A stretch of DNA of 40,334 nt from a virus. This document shows positions 1 through 5,668 of the stretch, one piece after another. The stretch is taken from positions 1 to 40,334 of IMG/VR virus record IMGVR_UViG_3300038548_000189; one strand, given 5' to 3'. Both the position numbers and the translations under genes were made by a program. Numbering within the stretch: position 1 is the first letter of the stretch; each line of letters opens with the position of its first letter. The notes under the pieces are model-generated. The model did no database searches. It saw only the letters and a list, made by a program, of their open reading frames with translations, and was not told the DNA's origin.

Positions 1-127
1 GAGTCACTTATTGGTGAGCCTACAGAAGATGAGCCCTTTGCGTCGATTGAGTACGATATTCTTTTTGAGTTCGGAAACTGTAAAAAGAAACATGCAATGG
101 TTATAGGTTGGAATGAAGACGATGGCG
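1..127. repeat. Terminal direct repeat, copy 1 (assembly overlap)
   Basis: Identical to 40208-40334 over all 127 bases. The repeat lies inside one open reading frame that continues correctly when the two ends are joined. A length of exactly 127 equals a common maximum k-mer of de Bruijn assemblers, so this is most simply the overlap left when a circular or circularly permuted genome is linearised, not a biological terminal repeat. Confidence 0.9.
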
Positions 128-243
128 TAGGGCTAGAGTTTGGAGAGGACGGGGATGTACTGCCAATCACCAGAGCTAGCGTAATGACGAGTATCTATTA
201 TGATTTAGCACTGGAGGGGCTGGACGACAAATACCTCCAGTGA
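1..243 (+). CDS. Small acidic protein, 3' part of gene split by the window ends
   Basis: Continuation of the gene that starts at 40103. Joining 40103-40207 to 1-243 gives one 115-residue protein ending at TGA 241-243. It is strongly acidic, with runs such as WNEDDG and EFGEDGD, and has no membrane segment or signal peptide. I do not recognise the family. It is transcribed away from the XRE regulator and is the only gene on this strand before the non-coding block at 244-950. An early host-takeover or DNA-mimic role would fit the acidity and position, but that is only a guess. Confidence 0.85.
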   Translation, partial: ESLIGEPTEDEPFASIEYDILFEFGNCKKKHAMVIGWNEDDGVGLEFGEDGDVLPITRASVMTSIYYDLALEGLDDKYLQ

Positions 244-308
244 CAGCCGCTACTGCTTCATCAGTGTCAATTGTTACTGCGTCTAATGAACTGACAGAGT
301 AGTTATGA

Positions 309-767
309 AGGGGTGCTAAAGCAGCGAGCCACTAGAATCTGGATATCCCGCGCTTGACTACTTTAGCAAGATGAAGCCCTCACTCGATCCCAGGTAGGCT
401 TATCTCGTTACCACCACATAATTACTCTGGGTAGACGGTAATCTGTATTCGGAATGACACCAAGTAGCAGGCTGAGAACCACTTTTAATCCGGCTTTTCC
501 CCATCGCAAGTACTCCTTCTCAGAGAGTAATGGTTGAGGTGTCACTTCAAATACAGACTACAGGAAGGCTTAAAGGAGGGATTGTGTCTTGGGGGAATTT
601 CACCCCTGCATGCCGGTTAATGCTGTTTACCGGGAGCCTAGAATCTACCAGTCAGACACAAAAAAGGCCAATAAATACAGACCCTAGAGATTGGGGCGAG
701 ATTAGAGAACTTGGAAGTTTACCTTGCTCTCTAAAATCTGTACTTATTGACCCTTTCTCTAATCTCG
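309..767 (-). ncRNA. Candidate large structured RNA
   Basis: No convincing gene lies here, yet the block is packed with long complementary arms (plus-strand coordinates): 697-709/755-767 (13 bp, perfect); 676-690/728-742 (15 positions); 582-589/654-661 (8 bp); 613-617/629-633 (5 bp); 439-461/538-560 (23 positions); 472-478/517-523 (7 bp); 314-321/361-368 (8 bp). Six oppositions that would be C-A on the plus strand (441-558, 450-549, 454-545, 682-736, 683-735, 684-734) become G-U pairs on the minus strand. Only one (452-547) goes the other way, so the minus strand is the likely RNA. Size and complexity recall phage 'ornate' RNAs such as GOLLD and ROOL, but I cannot match it to either. Exact ends are unknown. 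Confidence 0.7.
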
Positions 768-853
768 TTTAACGACGCACTTCCACACACGTCTACAATT
801 TGTTATCCCGATATTTCATCAAGCGTCGGAACAAGCGCCAGAACCATAATACT

Positions 854-882
854 AATTTAACTATCGCTATTTGTACAGTTAA
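854..882 (-). promoter_or_regulatory. Possible leftward promoter for the structured RNA
   Basis: On the minus strand TTAACT (882-877) and TAAATT (859-854) are 17 bases apart, each matching four of six consensus bases. It is the best-spaced pair upstream of the structured block but weak. Between it and the block (768-853) I see no gene. Confidence 0.3.
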
Positions 883-895
883 TATGTGATATAAT
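871..895 (+). promoter_or_regulatory. Extended -10 promoter for the 951 gene
   Basis: A perfect TATAAT at 890-895 is preceded by TGA (887-889), giving the extended -10 form TGnTATAAT. TTGTAC at 871-876 is too close to act as a normal -35. Transcription would start near 902, leaving a short leader to the strong GAGGAGG ribosome binding site. Confidence 0.6.
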
Positions 896-901
896 TAATC
901 T

Positions 902-915
902 GTTCAATTCTGAAC
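902..915. promoter_or_regulatory. Small palindrome at the start of transcription, possible operator
   Basis: GTTCA (902-906) and TGAAC (911-915) form an inverted repeat with a 4-base spacer right at the predicted start of the 951 transcript, where a repressor would block initiation. The binding protein is unknown. Confidence 0.35.
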
Positions 916-950
916 GACACGCTCAAAACGAGCAGCCCGAGGAGGCAACC

Positions 951-1265
951 ATGCAACATTTACATAATGCACTAGTCGATTATCGTGGTTCTGATGGTAC
1001 ATATCACGACACTTACATTCTTGTTGATGAAAATCAGGTTACATTCACCATTCAGGATGGCCCTATTGGCGATGTAGGCGTAAACGGTATTCAGGTGACT
1101 GATATGCTTGAGTTCGTCAAAGAGGTCTACAAGAGCCTTAATCACGCATTTCCTTGCCGGGAGAACAGCATCACAATCACCAAGATTGAAGAGGCTATCC
1201 ACTGGCAGGATGCGCGAACCAAAGATCGTGAAAGCCGGGGCGTTGAGGGCCAGAATAAAGACTAA
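951..1265 (+). CDS. Acb2/Tad1-like small protein (candidate cyclic-nucleotide sponge)
   Basis: 104 residues, with ribosome site GAGGAGG six bases before ATG. The C-terminal half has FPCREN (67-72), TKIEEAIHW (77-85) and RTKDRESRGVEG (89-100). This RE..xxITKxEEAxxW pattern followed by a basic helix is what I know from the Acb2/Tad1 helical-hairpin group of phage proteins, which sequester signalling nucleotides of CBASS and Thoeris. The N-terminal 50 residues look like a beta-rich part found in longer phage relatives of unknown function. It is a one-gene unit with its own strong promoter, between the structured RNA and a convergent operon. The anti-defence role is inferred from family resemblance only. 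Confidence 0.55.
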   Translation: MQHLHNALVDYRGSDGTYHDTYILVDENQVTFTIQDGPIGDVGVNGIQVTDMLEFVKEVYKSLNHAFPCRENSITITKIEEAIHWQDARTKDRESRGVEGQNKD

Positions 1266-1269
1266 CCAC

Positions 1270-1291
1270 TCAGGGGCTTAACGGCCCCTGA
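1270..1291. terminator. Stem-loop after the 951 gene
   Basis: TCAGGGGC (1270-1277) pairs with GCCCCTGA (1284-1291) around a 6-base loop. No T-run follows on either strand, so it would be a weak or bidirectional terminator between convergent genes. The core GGGGCTTAACGGCCCC recurs in the head-gene terminator near 25630. Confidence 0.45.
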
Positions 1292-1331
1292 TATCAGCCA
1301 GTAAATTATGTAATCCATATTAACCTTCGTT

Positions 1332-1370
1332 ACCCGTGGCGAATCATTCAACAGAGCTATCACGGGTTAT
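1332..1370 (+). terminator. Second candidate terminator between convergent genes
   Basis: ACCCGTG (1332-1338) pairs with CACGGGT (1361-1367) around a 22-base loop and is followed by the T-rich TATTTAATT. It ends just before the stop codon of the opposing gene at 1375. Confidence 0.4.
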
Positions 1371-1374
1371 TTAA

Positions 1375-1575
1375 TTAAGCATTTCTCCACTCGGCAAGCT
1401 CAGCCCGCATACGGTAAACATTATCGATGGCCTCCTGGACCGGACAATTCATACTGCTATGCTCACCAACATCAAAGCCCAGCGCCTCGCCAATGTCATT
1501 AGCCAGCTCTGTAGCCTTTTCTTCCCAATGATCACGCTGTTGTAAAATCTTGTCTATATCCGCTTCTGTAAACAT
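1375..1575 (-). CDS. Small helical phage protein, unknown
   Basis: 66 residues, with a GGAGAGAG ribosome site just before ATG. The N-terminus (ADIDKILQQRDHWEEKATELANDIGEALG) looks like one long amphipathic helix, as in many small phage proteins of unknown role. It is the last gene of the leftward early operon, 36 bases after the methyltransferase. Confidence 0.7.
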   Translation of the reverse strand: MFTEADIDKILQQRDHWEEKATELANDIGEALGFDVGEHSSMNCPVQEAIDNVYRMRAELAEWRNA

Positions 1576-1611
1576 GAACTCTCTCCTTCATCTTAATAAT
1601 TAATATTAACT

Positions 1612-2526
1612 CTATCCATCTATAGAGATGCTAAGGCTCATTATTGCCCTGCCGATTATTTCTGGTATTTGGGGGACTACGGCGTTTCCGAGTCCTTTAA
1701 GTCTGTCCACCCTGGAGGGTATCCCATTAGCCACTCTACCCACTCCGGGTTCAGCGATCCACCGAGCCGGCCTCTGGCTGCTGCTGACTTCACCCCGCGG
1801 CCTTTCGCTGCCCCCACATCCATCGTCGGCCACATTATTGTTTCCCTTAAACTTCTCCCCCCAGTCCTCCCTTTGTTGGGCTGAGCTCCTGTCCCCTCGC
1901 TTGCTGTCGGAGTTGGCCACAACTTGACGTGCCGGCTCAATGTCATCTGGCAATGATTCCCCGTTTTCTTGCTGTAATTTCGCTGATTTGGCGCTGCCGG
2001 CTCCATGAGCTCCGGCATTGGCCCTGACTCCTGAGCCGAGGGAGTTGGCAGCAATCCACACTCTATCGCGTCTATGGGGGGCGTCCACGGCGCAAGCTGG
2101 AATAATAAACGTTTCCCAGGTGTAACCTTGTCCTTCCAAGTCAGATAGCACTTGGTCGAGCCCCATACTGACGTGCCCAGCAACATTCTCCCCAATAAAC
2201 CAGGTTGGCCTGAGCTCTGATATAAGTCGATTAACCTCTGGCCAGAGATGGCGGTGATCCTCCTTGCCTCTTCGCTTCCCGGCATTACTGAATGGCTGGC
2301 ATGGATACCCTCCGGAAATAACGTCAATTGGTCCGATTCCATCAGCGTCTAGCCTCTCTTTTGTTAGTGTTCGTACATCATTATAAATAGGGATATCAGG
2401 CCAGTGCTTGGCTAATACTCGCTTGGGGTATTCTTCGATTTCACAGAACGCTACCGTTTCCATTCCTGCGCGCTCTAAGCCCAGGCTAAAGCCGCCGATT
2501 CCGCTGAAGAGGTCCAGGACTCTCAT
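1612..2526 (-). CDS. dcm: DNA cytosine-5 methyltransferase
   Basis: Transfers methyl from S-adenosylmethionine to cytosine C5 in DNA, in phages usually to evade restriction. Motifs of the 304-residue protein: I, DLFSGIGGFSLGL (5-17); IV, PCQPFS (75-80, catalytic Cys76); VI, ENV (113-115); VIII, QxRxR-like DAPHRRDRVWI (148-158); X, RLKGLGNAVVPQ near the C-terminus. The target-recognition stretch between VIII and X is short and Gly/Ser/Asn-rich. I start at 2526 because that ATG overlaps the upstream stop as ATGA; an ATG four codons earlier has no ribosome site. No partner endonuclease is seen. A second open frame (1677-2342) lies wholly inside this gene on the same strand. Confidence 0.93.
   Translation of the reverse strand: MRVLDLFSGIGGFSLGLERAGMETVAFCEIEEYPKRVLAKHWPDIPIYNDVRTLTKERLDADGIGPIDVISGGYPCQPFSNAGKRRGKEDHRHLWPEVNRLISELRPTWFIGENVAGHVSMGLDQVLSDLEGQGYTWETFIIPACAVDAPHRRDRVWIAANSLGSGVRANAGAHGAGSAKSAKLQQENGESLPDDIEPARQVVANSDSKRGDRSSAQQREDWGEKFKGNNNVADDGCGGSERPRGEVSSSQRPARWIAEPGVGRVANGIPSRVDRLKGLGNAVVPQIPEIIGRAIMSLSISIDG
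1677..2342 (-). CDS. Nested gene in another frame of dcm ('LPTP...MGYPPGWT' family)
   Basis: 221 residues read in the +1 frame entirely within the methyltransferase. It does not read like a chance shadow. It starts MESDQLTLFPEG, then SEEARRITAISGQR, then LLGTSVWGSTKCYLTWK, GKRLLFQLAPWTP, LLPTPSAQESG, WPTPTASEG, and ends LNPEWVEWLMGYPPGWTDL. I know this motif order from stand-alone phage and prophage proteins found beside cytosine methyltransferase genes; their function is unknown to me. A possible ribosome site, GAGAGG, lies 10 bases before the ATG. The conserved C-terminal end is the alternative reading of methyltransferase motif X. Real translation is unproven. Confidence 0.6.
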   Translation of the reverse strand: MESDQLTLFPEGIHASHSVMPGSEEARRITAISGQRLIDLYQSSGQPGLLGRMLLGTSVWGSTKCYLTWKDKVTPGKRLLFQLAPWTPPIDAIECGLLPTPSAQESGPMPELMEPAAPNQRNYSKKTGNHCQMTLSRHVKLWPTPTASEGTGAQPNKGRTGGRSLRETIMWPTMDVGAAKGRGVKSAAARGRLGGSLNPEWVEWLMGYPPGWTDLKDSETP

Positions 2527-2669
2527 ACCAGCACCCATACGCCAACAGCAAAGAGTATCCAGACACAGATAGCGCCGACTATAATATAAGCCTGGGTCAT
2601 ATCAAGCTTTGCAGACTCTGCTGAATAGGTGTTTATATCGTTACAAGTTTGTTTAATATCCATAATCAT
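2523..2669 (-). CDS. Small C-terminally anchored membrane protein
   Basis: 48 residues. A polar N-terminal half (DIKQTCNDINTYSAESAKLD) is followed by one membrane segment, AYIIVGAICVWILFAVGVWV. The ATG at 2669 overlaps the stop of the upstream membrane protein as ATGA; ATG 2663 is an alternative start. Its own stop overlaps the dcm start in the same way, so three genes are translationally coupled. Function unknown. Confidence 0.65.
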   Translation of the reverse strand: MIMDIKQTCNDINTYSAESAKLDMTQAYIIVGAICVWILFAVGVWVLV

Positions 2670-2854
2670 GCCCCAGGTGTAAATTGCATCAATACAGTGA
2701 TCAGAACGAGCGCTCCTAAGACAAATAGGAGTAACTGTAGTCTTTGTGTCTGAGCGTAGTACCATGCTGTAATGGCTTCCCAGTGCTTTATAGACCATGC
2801 TCCGATAACGCTAGATAGGGCTAATAAAATAATCCATGGTAGGTGTATGCTCAT
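2666..2854 (-). CDS. Small protein with two membrane segments
   Basis: 62 residues with hydrophobic stretches IHLPWIILLALSSVIGAW (3-20) and LQLLLFVLGALVLITVLMQF (39-58), joined by a basic, aromatic linker. The ribosome site GGGAGA precedes ATG. The shape is compatible with a small holin, but the endolysin is 8 kb away on the other strand, so I leave it as an unassigned membrane protein. Confidence 0.7.
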   Translation of the reverse strand: MSIHLPWIILLALSSVIGAWSIKHWEAITAWYYAQTQRLQLLLFVLGALVLITVLMQFTPGA

Positions 2855-2856
2855 AT

Positions 2857-3216
2857 CTATTCTCCCTTTGGCGGGTATGGTGCCCAGTGGGTAACGCTTG
2901 ATGTTTGTGAGCTTTCGTCAGAATACCAAACGTCCTTGTGCCCAAAACTCTCTTTCACAAACTCCATAACCTCCCCATCATCATAATAAGCCGACTTTGT
3001 TTTGTAGTAGCCATCTTTTTCAGGCAATCTATCCTCTACGCTCACCCACCCCTTAAGCTTTGACCGTAGCTGCTCATTCTTATGCTTTAGTCGCGAGATT
3101 TCTTCCTTATCCTCAAGCATTACCTGCTCTGCCAATCCATAAAGCCGGGACCATGCTTCGACGTTATCTGGCATCTTTTCACCTTTGGGCGTTGTGCTTC
3201 CGTCTTCAGTGCTCAT
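2857..3216 (-). CDS. DUF551-like protein
   Basis: 119 residues. The C-terminal part has the DUF551 signature: GWVSVEDRLPEKDGYY (56-71) and, at the end, VTHWAPYPP. DUF551 proteins are common in phage early regions and have no known function. A charged helix (LEDKEEISRLKHKNEQLRSKLK) precedes it. The listed start overlaps the upstream stop as ATGA, but an internal ATG at 3174 has a better ribosome site (AAAGGTG), so the protein may be 105 residues. Confidence 0.75.
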   Translation of the reverse strand: MSTEDGSTTPKGEKMPDNVEAWSRLYGLAEQVMLEDKEEISRLKHKNEQLRSKLKGWVSVEDRLPEKDGYYKTKSAYYDDGEVMEFVKESFGHKDVWYSDESSQTSSVTHWAPYPPKGE

Positions 3217-3416
3217 CGTGCATTACTCCATACAATATAATCCGGCATTATGTCGAACCAATCCAATTGGGTGCCAAAATCATTGTTATAGGACTCTGTT
3301 GCCTCTTCCTTCATGGCCCAATAAGCGCCATCGGGCATATCTTCAGTGCCGTCTGTGTAGCCTTCAATGTAAATGAATGCACCCTCTAATTTTTCATTCA
3401 TCTTAATATCGCTCAT
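3213..3416 (-). CDS. Small acidic protein, unknown
   Basis: 67 residues, rich in Asp, Glu and Tyr (YIEGYTDGTEDMPDGAYWAMKEEATESY). No motif recognised. It overlaps both neighbours by ATGA, which marks it as part of a tightly coupled operon. Confidence 0.65.
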   Translation of the reverse strand: MSDIKMNEKLEGAFIYIEGYTDGTEDMPDGAYWAMKEEATESYNNDFGTQLDWFDIMPDYIVWSNAR

Positions 3417-3781
3417 GAGTCCTTCACCTCTGCACTTGATAGCATGGCCTTAAGTGTTGTCCTTGCAGCCTGCCAGCGAGAAAAAACAATGTTAACCAAG
3501 GCTCTGTTGCTATCGCATCGACAGCCGCCATTTGTTCCGGCTCCGGTTGTAGGGCTGATTAGACAACTGTTATCGCCGCAGCCTTTAGGGATTGAGAATG
3601 CCTGACCCATAAACTCTAAATCCTTTTTAGGCACCAGAACATAGCCTTCCATCACTTCAGAGAATCGCTTAGTGGCCGCCTCAAGTAGATTCGCGCGCTC
3701 ATTAGGGTGAAGGTTTTGGAATGCCCCGCACTCATAGCCAAAATCCCCAAAAAGCTGCATTAGTTCTTTCTCTTTATTCAT
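3413..3781 (-). CDS. Hypothetical protein with a Cys-rich centre
   Basis: 122 residues. A helical N-terminal half is followed by PKGCGDNSCL...GGCRCDSN (67-91), whose four Cys could bind a metal, and then a helical tail (IVFSRWQAARTTLKAML). Not recognised. Its stop overlaps the next start as ATGA. Confidence 0.65.
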   Translation of the reverse strand: MNKEKELMQLFGDFGYECGAFQNLHPNERANLLEAATKRFSEVMEGYVLVPKKDLEFMGQAFSIPKGCGDNSCLISPTTGAGTNGGCRCDSNRALVNIVFSRWQAARTTLKAMLSSAEVKDS

Positions 3782-3806
3782 ATTGCTATTCCTTGGTTAG
3801 ATAGGG

Positions 3807-4154
3807 TTATAAAACTCTATATTCGTGATAGTAACCAGCTGCTCTACGCTTGAATGTAGGCGTAGTTATTATGCGAAGCTTGGTAGCGCCAAATTCATCG
3901 CCGTCTGGGTCAATCCATTTCCTTGTGTAAAATACTCGCTCTGGATACCGTCCAGGCTTATGAATATCCACAATAGATAAAATCATTTCTCCTTCGCCGT
4001 CAGCAACAAGCTCGCAATCATCGGGGCAAACGTCCTGACTTTTTGTGCCGGGAATCCATACCTCGTCACAATAATAGTCACCGCCAGCGTCATAGCCGTG
4101 ATGAGTGCCAAGATAAAAAGGAAATTTAATCCTGAAATCTTCGCCAATCTCCAT
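3807..4154 (-). CDS. Hypothetical protein
   Basis: 115 residues, mixed alpha/beta character, rich in aromatic and acidic residues (DAGGDYYCDEVWIPG, CPDDCELVADGEGEM). No domain recognised. Second gene of the operon, 13 bases after the Cro-like gene; its TAATCCTCCTTAA upstream context holds an AAGGAGGA ribosome site on the coding strand. Confidence 0.65.
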   Translation of the reverse strand: MEIGEDFRIKFPFYLGTHHGYDAGGDYYCDEVWIPGTKSQDVCPDDCELVADGEGEMILSIVDIHKPGRYPERVFYTRKWIDPDGDEFGATKLRIITTPTFKRRAAGYYHEYRVL

Positions 4155-4167
4155 TACTTAATCCTCC

Positions 4168-4371
4168 TTAAATAGATAAAAAACGTTTATGGATGCGGCG
4201 CAATAGTTTTGTCTCTACAACCTCATAGACATCATCTACCAGGATTATATTAATATCCCTAGACTCATTATTAACTGCTGCATTAACTGCCTGCTGGGTG
4301 ACTCCCCAGACCACTGCTGCGGTGTTCTCATCGTGATCCTTAATAAACTTCTTTAAGCTCCAGCTTTGCAT
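4168..4371 (-). CDS. cro: Cro-like repressor
   Basis: 67 residues, the size of lambda Cro. The N-terminus SLKKFIKDHDENTAAVVWGVTQQAVNAAVNN fits the short Cro helix-turn-helix, with TAAVVWG as the first helix and TQQAVNAAV as the recognition helix. A hydrophobic, beta-like tail (DINIILVDDVYEVVET) follows, as in Cro dimers. It is the first gene of the leftward early operon, back to back with the rightward operon, so it most likely binds the palindrome at 4427-4445 and damps both. Confidence 0.7.
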   Translation of the reverse strand: MQSWSLKKFIKDHDENTAAVVWGVTQQAVNAAVNNESRDINIILVDDVYEVVETKLLRRIHKRFLSI

Positions 4372-4403
4372 CTCACAACCTCTTGTTTGTTTGATTTGTA
4401 TGG

Positions 4404-4468
4404 AGTATGGACTTATTTTAACTATTTTACAATACCTGCTTGTAATTCTTTTTATCTTGGATTATAGT
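4404..4468. promoter_or_regulatory. Divergent early promoters sharing one palindromic operator
   Basis: TTACAATACCTGCTTGTAA (4427-4445) is a perfect inverted repeat, and each arm is a -35 box. Rightward: TTGTAA (4440-4445), 17 bases, TATAGT (4463-4468). Leftward: TTGTAA (4432-4427), 17 bases, CATACT (4409-4404). A protein bound to the palindrome would cover both -35 boxes at once. The nearby Cro-like protein is the obvious candidate. Confidence 0.65.
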
Positions 4469-4510
4469 TCAACCACTACAACGAAACACCAACAACCAAA
4501 GGATAAGATT

Positions 4511-4777
4511 ATGATCGATATTAAGAACATGAATAAAGCAGATGTACTAGCAAAACTATTTAACGCCAGCAAGCAACAAGGAATGGGTGTTTTAGACTCT
4601 TCCGGAGCTTCGGGAATGTCTGTTAATGAGGCGCAGGAAATCCTTGATGGTGGCCAAACCTATTTCGATTATCTAAAAGGTCGCGTAATGAAAATTGACT
4701 TAAGCGGCGACGAGCTTTCCCCCGGTCTTTATGATCGTGATAACGGAACAGGAGCTGCCGCAGCCGCATTGGCATAA
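4511..4777 (+). CDS. Conserved phage protein, unknown
   Basis: 88 residues. The start is fixed by AAAGGA seven bases before ATG 4511; the longer frame from 4391 runs through the promoter and is not used. The sequence (DIKNMNKADVLAKLFNASKQQG, EAQEILDGGQTYFDYLKGRVMKIDLSGDELSPGLYDRDNG) belongs to a short family that I know from many phages, always of unknown function. First gene of the rightward operon, followed by a strong terminator, so it is probably made alone and early. Confidence 0.8.
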   Translation: MIDIKNMNKADVLAKLFNASKQQGMGVLDSSGASGMSVNEAQEILDGGQTYFDYLKGRVMKIDLSGDELSPGLYDRDNGTGAAAAALA

Positions 4778-4798
4778 CCCCTCTAGGTCTAACTACTC

Positions 4799-4819
4799 GC
4801 CGCTTAATTGCGGCTTTTT
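4799..4819 (+). terminator. Intrinsic terminator after the first rightward gene
   Basis: GCCGC (4799-4803), loop TTAATT, GCGGC (4810-4814), then five T (4815-4819). A standard rho-independent signal. All genes to 13.6 kb lie beyond it, so antitermination or read-through is needed for the rest of the operon. Confidence 0.8.
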
Positions 4820-4843
4820 AGGCAGAGCCTAACGGAGAATAAA

Positions 4844-5032
4844 ATGATTAACTTAAACCAAGACCCTGTAGTTCAATCTGAAATTGAAAATGACCTGTCA
4901 CTATTTAGCCCGCAGTCATTGCCAGAAAATGCACCGGGATATGGTGATCCAGAAGAAGCCTTTGAAAATATGCTACATGGCAAGGCGTTACTGGCTGACT
5001 TTGATAAGTATTGTAAGGAGCTGCAGCAATGA
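4844..5032 (+). CDS. Small acidic protein, unknown
   Basis: 62 residues from ATG 4844, chosen because CGGAGAA lies just upstream. No motif recognised beyond a proline-rich acidic centre (QSLPENAPGYGDPEEAFENM). Overlaps the SPOUT gene start as ATGA. Confidence 0.65.
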   Translation: MINLNQDPVVQSEIENDLSLFSPQSLPENAPGYGDPEEAFENMLHGKALLADFDKYCKELQQ

Positions 5033-5493
5033 GCAGAGGATATGCCGGAATAGGGTTAGATAACCCTAAGTCAAATATTAATGTTGGGTCGGTGTTAAGA
5101 GCTGCCGGTGTTTATGAGGCCTCTATGGTTGCCGCCTCTGGTGGTCGCTGGAGGTCTGAAAAAACTGACACCATGAAGGCCTATCGACATCTTCCATTCT
5201 TTCATAACGTCGAATCGTTGCATGACATTATACCTTTTGACTGTGTTCCTGTCGCTGTAGATTTAATTGATGGCGCGATACCTTTGCATGAATACAAGCA
5301 CCCAGAAAGAGCCTTTTATATATTCGGCGCTGAAGATGCAACCCTCGGAAAGCGTATCACTGATTTCTGCAGGGACACTATTTACATCCCTACTAATGGA
5401 TGCATGAATCTAGCAGCTACCGTCAATGTAGTTTTATATGACCGACAAGCAAAGAGCCTACTTAAAGCACTGGAGAATAACAATGCTAGTTGA
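5029..5493 (+). CDS. SPOUT-family (TrmH/SpoU) RNA 2'-O-methyltransferase
   Basis: 154 residues, a bare catalytic SPOUT domain without the usual RNA-binding extension. Motif 1 is NVGSVLRAAG (18-27), motif 2 is FGAEDATLG (99-107), motif 3 is IPTNGCMNLAATVNVVLYDR (120-139), which forms the trefoil knot that binds S-adenosylmethionine. Family members methylate ribose 2'-OH in tRNA or rRNA as dimers, and the minimal length resembles TrmL. The target is unknown; an altered host tRNA or rRNA, or a phage RNA, are all possible. It overlaps both neighbours. Confidence 0.85.
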   Translation: MSRGYAGIGLDNPKSNINVGSVLRAAGVYEASMVAASGGRWRSEKTDTMKAYRHLPFFHNVESLHDIIPFDCVPVAVDLIDGAIPLHEYKHPERAFYIFGAEDATLGKRITDFCRDTIYIPTNGCMNLAATVNVVLYDRQAKSLLKALENNNAS

Positions 5494-5668
5494 AATCAGT
5501 GAGCAGACTTTAGAGAAGGCTCGCGAGTATGTAAAACTCCGCGATGGCATGAATGATATGTCTGTGGATGAGTTTAGAGAGTTTCAGCTTCTTGCCTGTT
5601 ATATCGCAACCGGTCTCGTTTTGGATGTTGAGCTAACCGAGAAAGCAATTAAAAGGAGTGGCAAGTAA
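5483..5668 (+). CDS. Hypothetical protein
   Basis: 61 residues from ATG 5483, with GGAGAATAACA before it. All-helical in appearance (ISEQTLEKAREYVKLRDG, DEFREFQLLACYIATGLVLDVE). Unrecognised. Starts inside the SPOUT gene and abuts the ERF gene. Confidence 0.65.
   Translation: MLVEISEQTLEKAREYVKLRDGMNDMSVDEFREFQLLACYIATGLVLDVELTEKAIKRSGK

Noticed and set aside
1-127. True direct terminal repeat used in packaging
   Set aside because: The length equals a standard assembler k-mer and the repeat lies within a coding frame; an assembly overlap is simpler.
530-772. 80-codon plus-strand open frame in the 244-950 gap
   Set aside because: No ribosome site, no recognisable protein features, and it lies across the arms of the structured RNA, whose pairing explains the sequence better.
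309-780. Group I or group II intron
   Set aside because: The minus strand begins GTGCG, which recalls a group II 5' end, but I find no domain V, no group I core sequences, no intron-encoded protein, and no gene that splicing would restore.
972-1202. 76-codon frame antisense to the Acb2-like gene
   Set aside because: Shadow of a well-supported gene with a strong ribosome site and promoter.
1628-1927. Plus-strand frames opposite dcm
   Set aside because: Low-stop composition of the region makes several frames open; these lack motifs and ribosome sites, unlike the same-strand nested frame that was kept.
4391-4510. N-terminal hydrophobic extension of the 4511 gene
   Set aside because: It would run through the divergent promoter and operator; ATG 4511 has the proper ribosome site and matches the family start.
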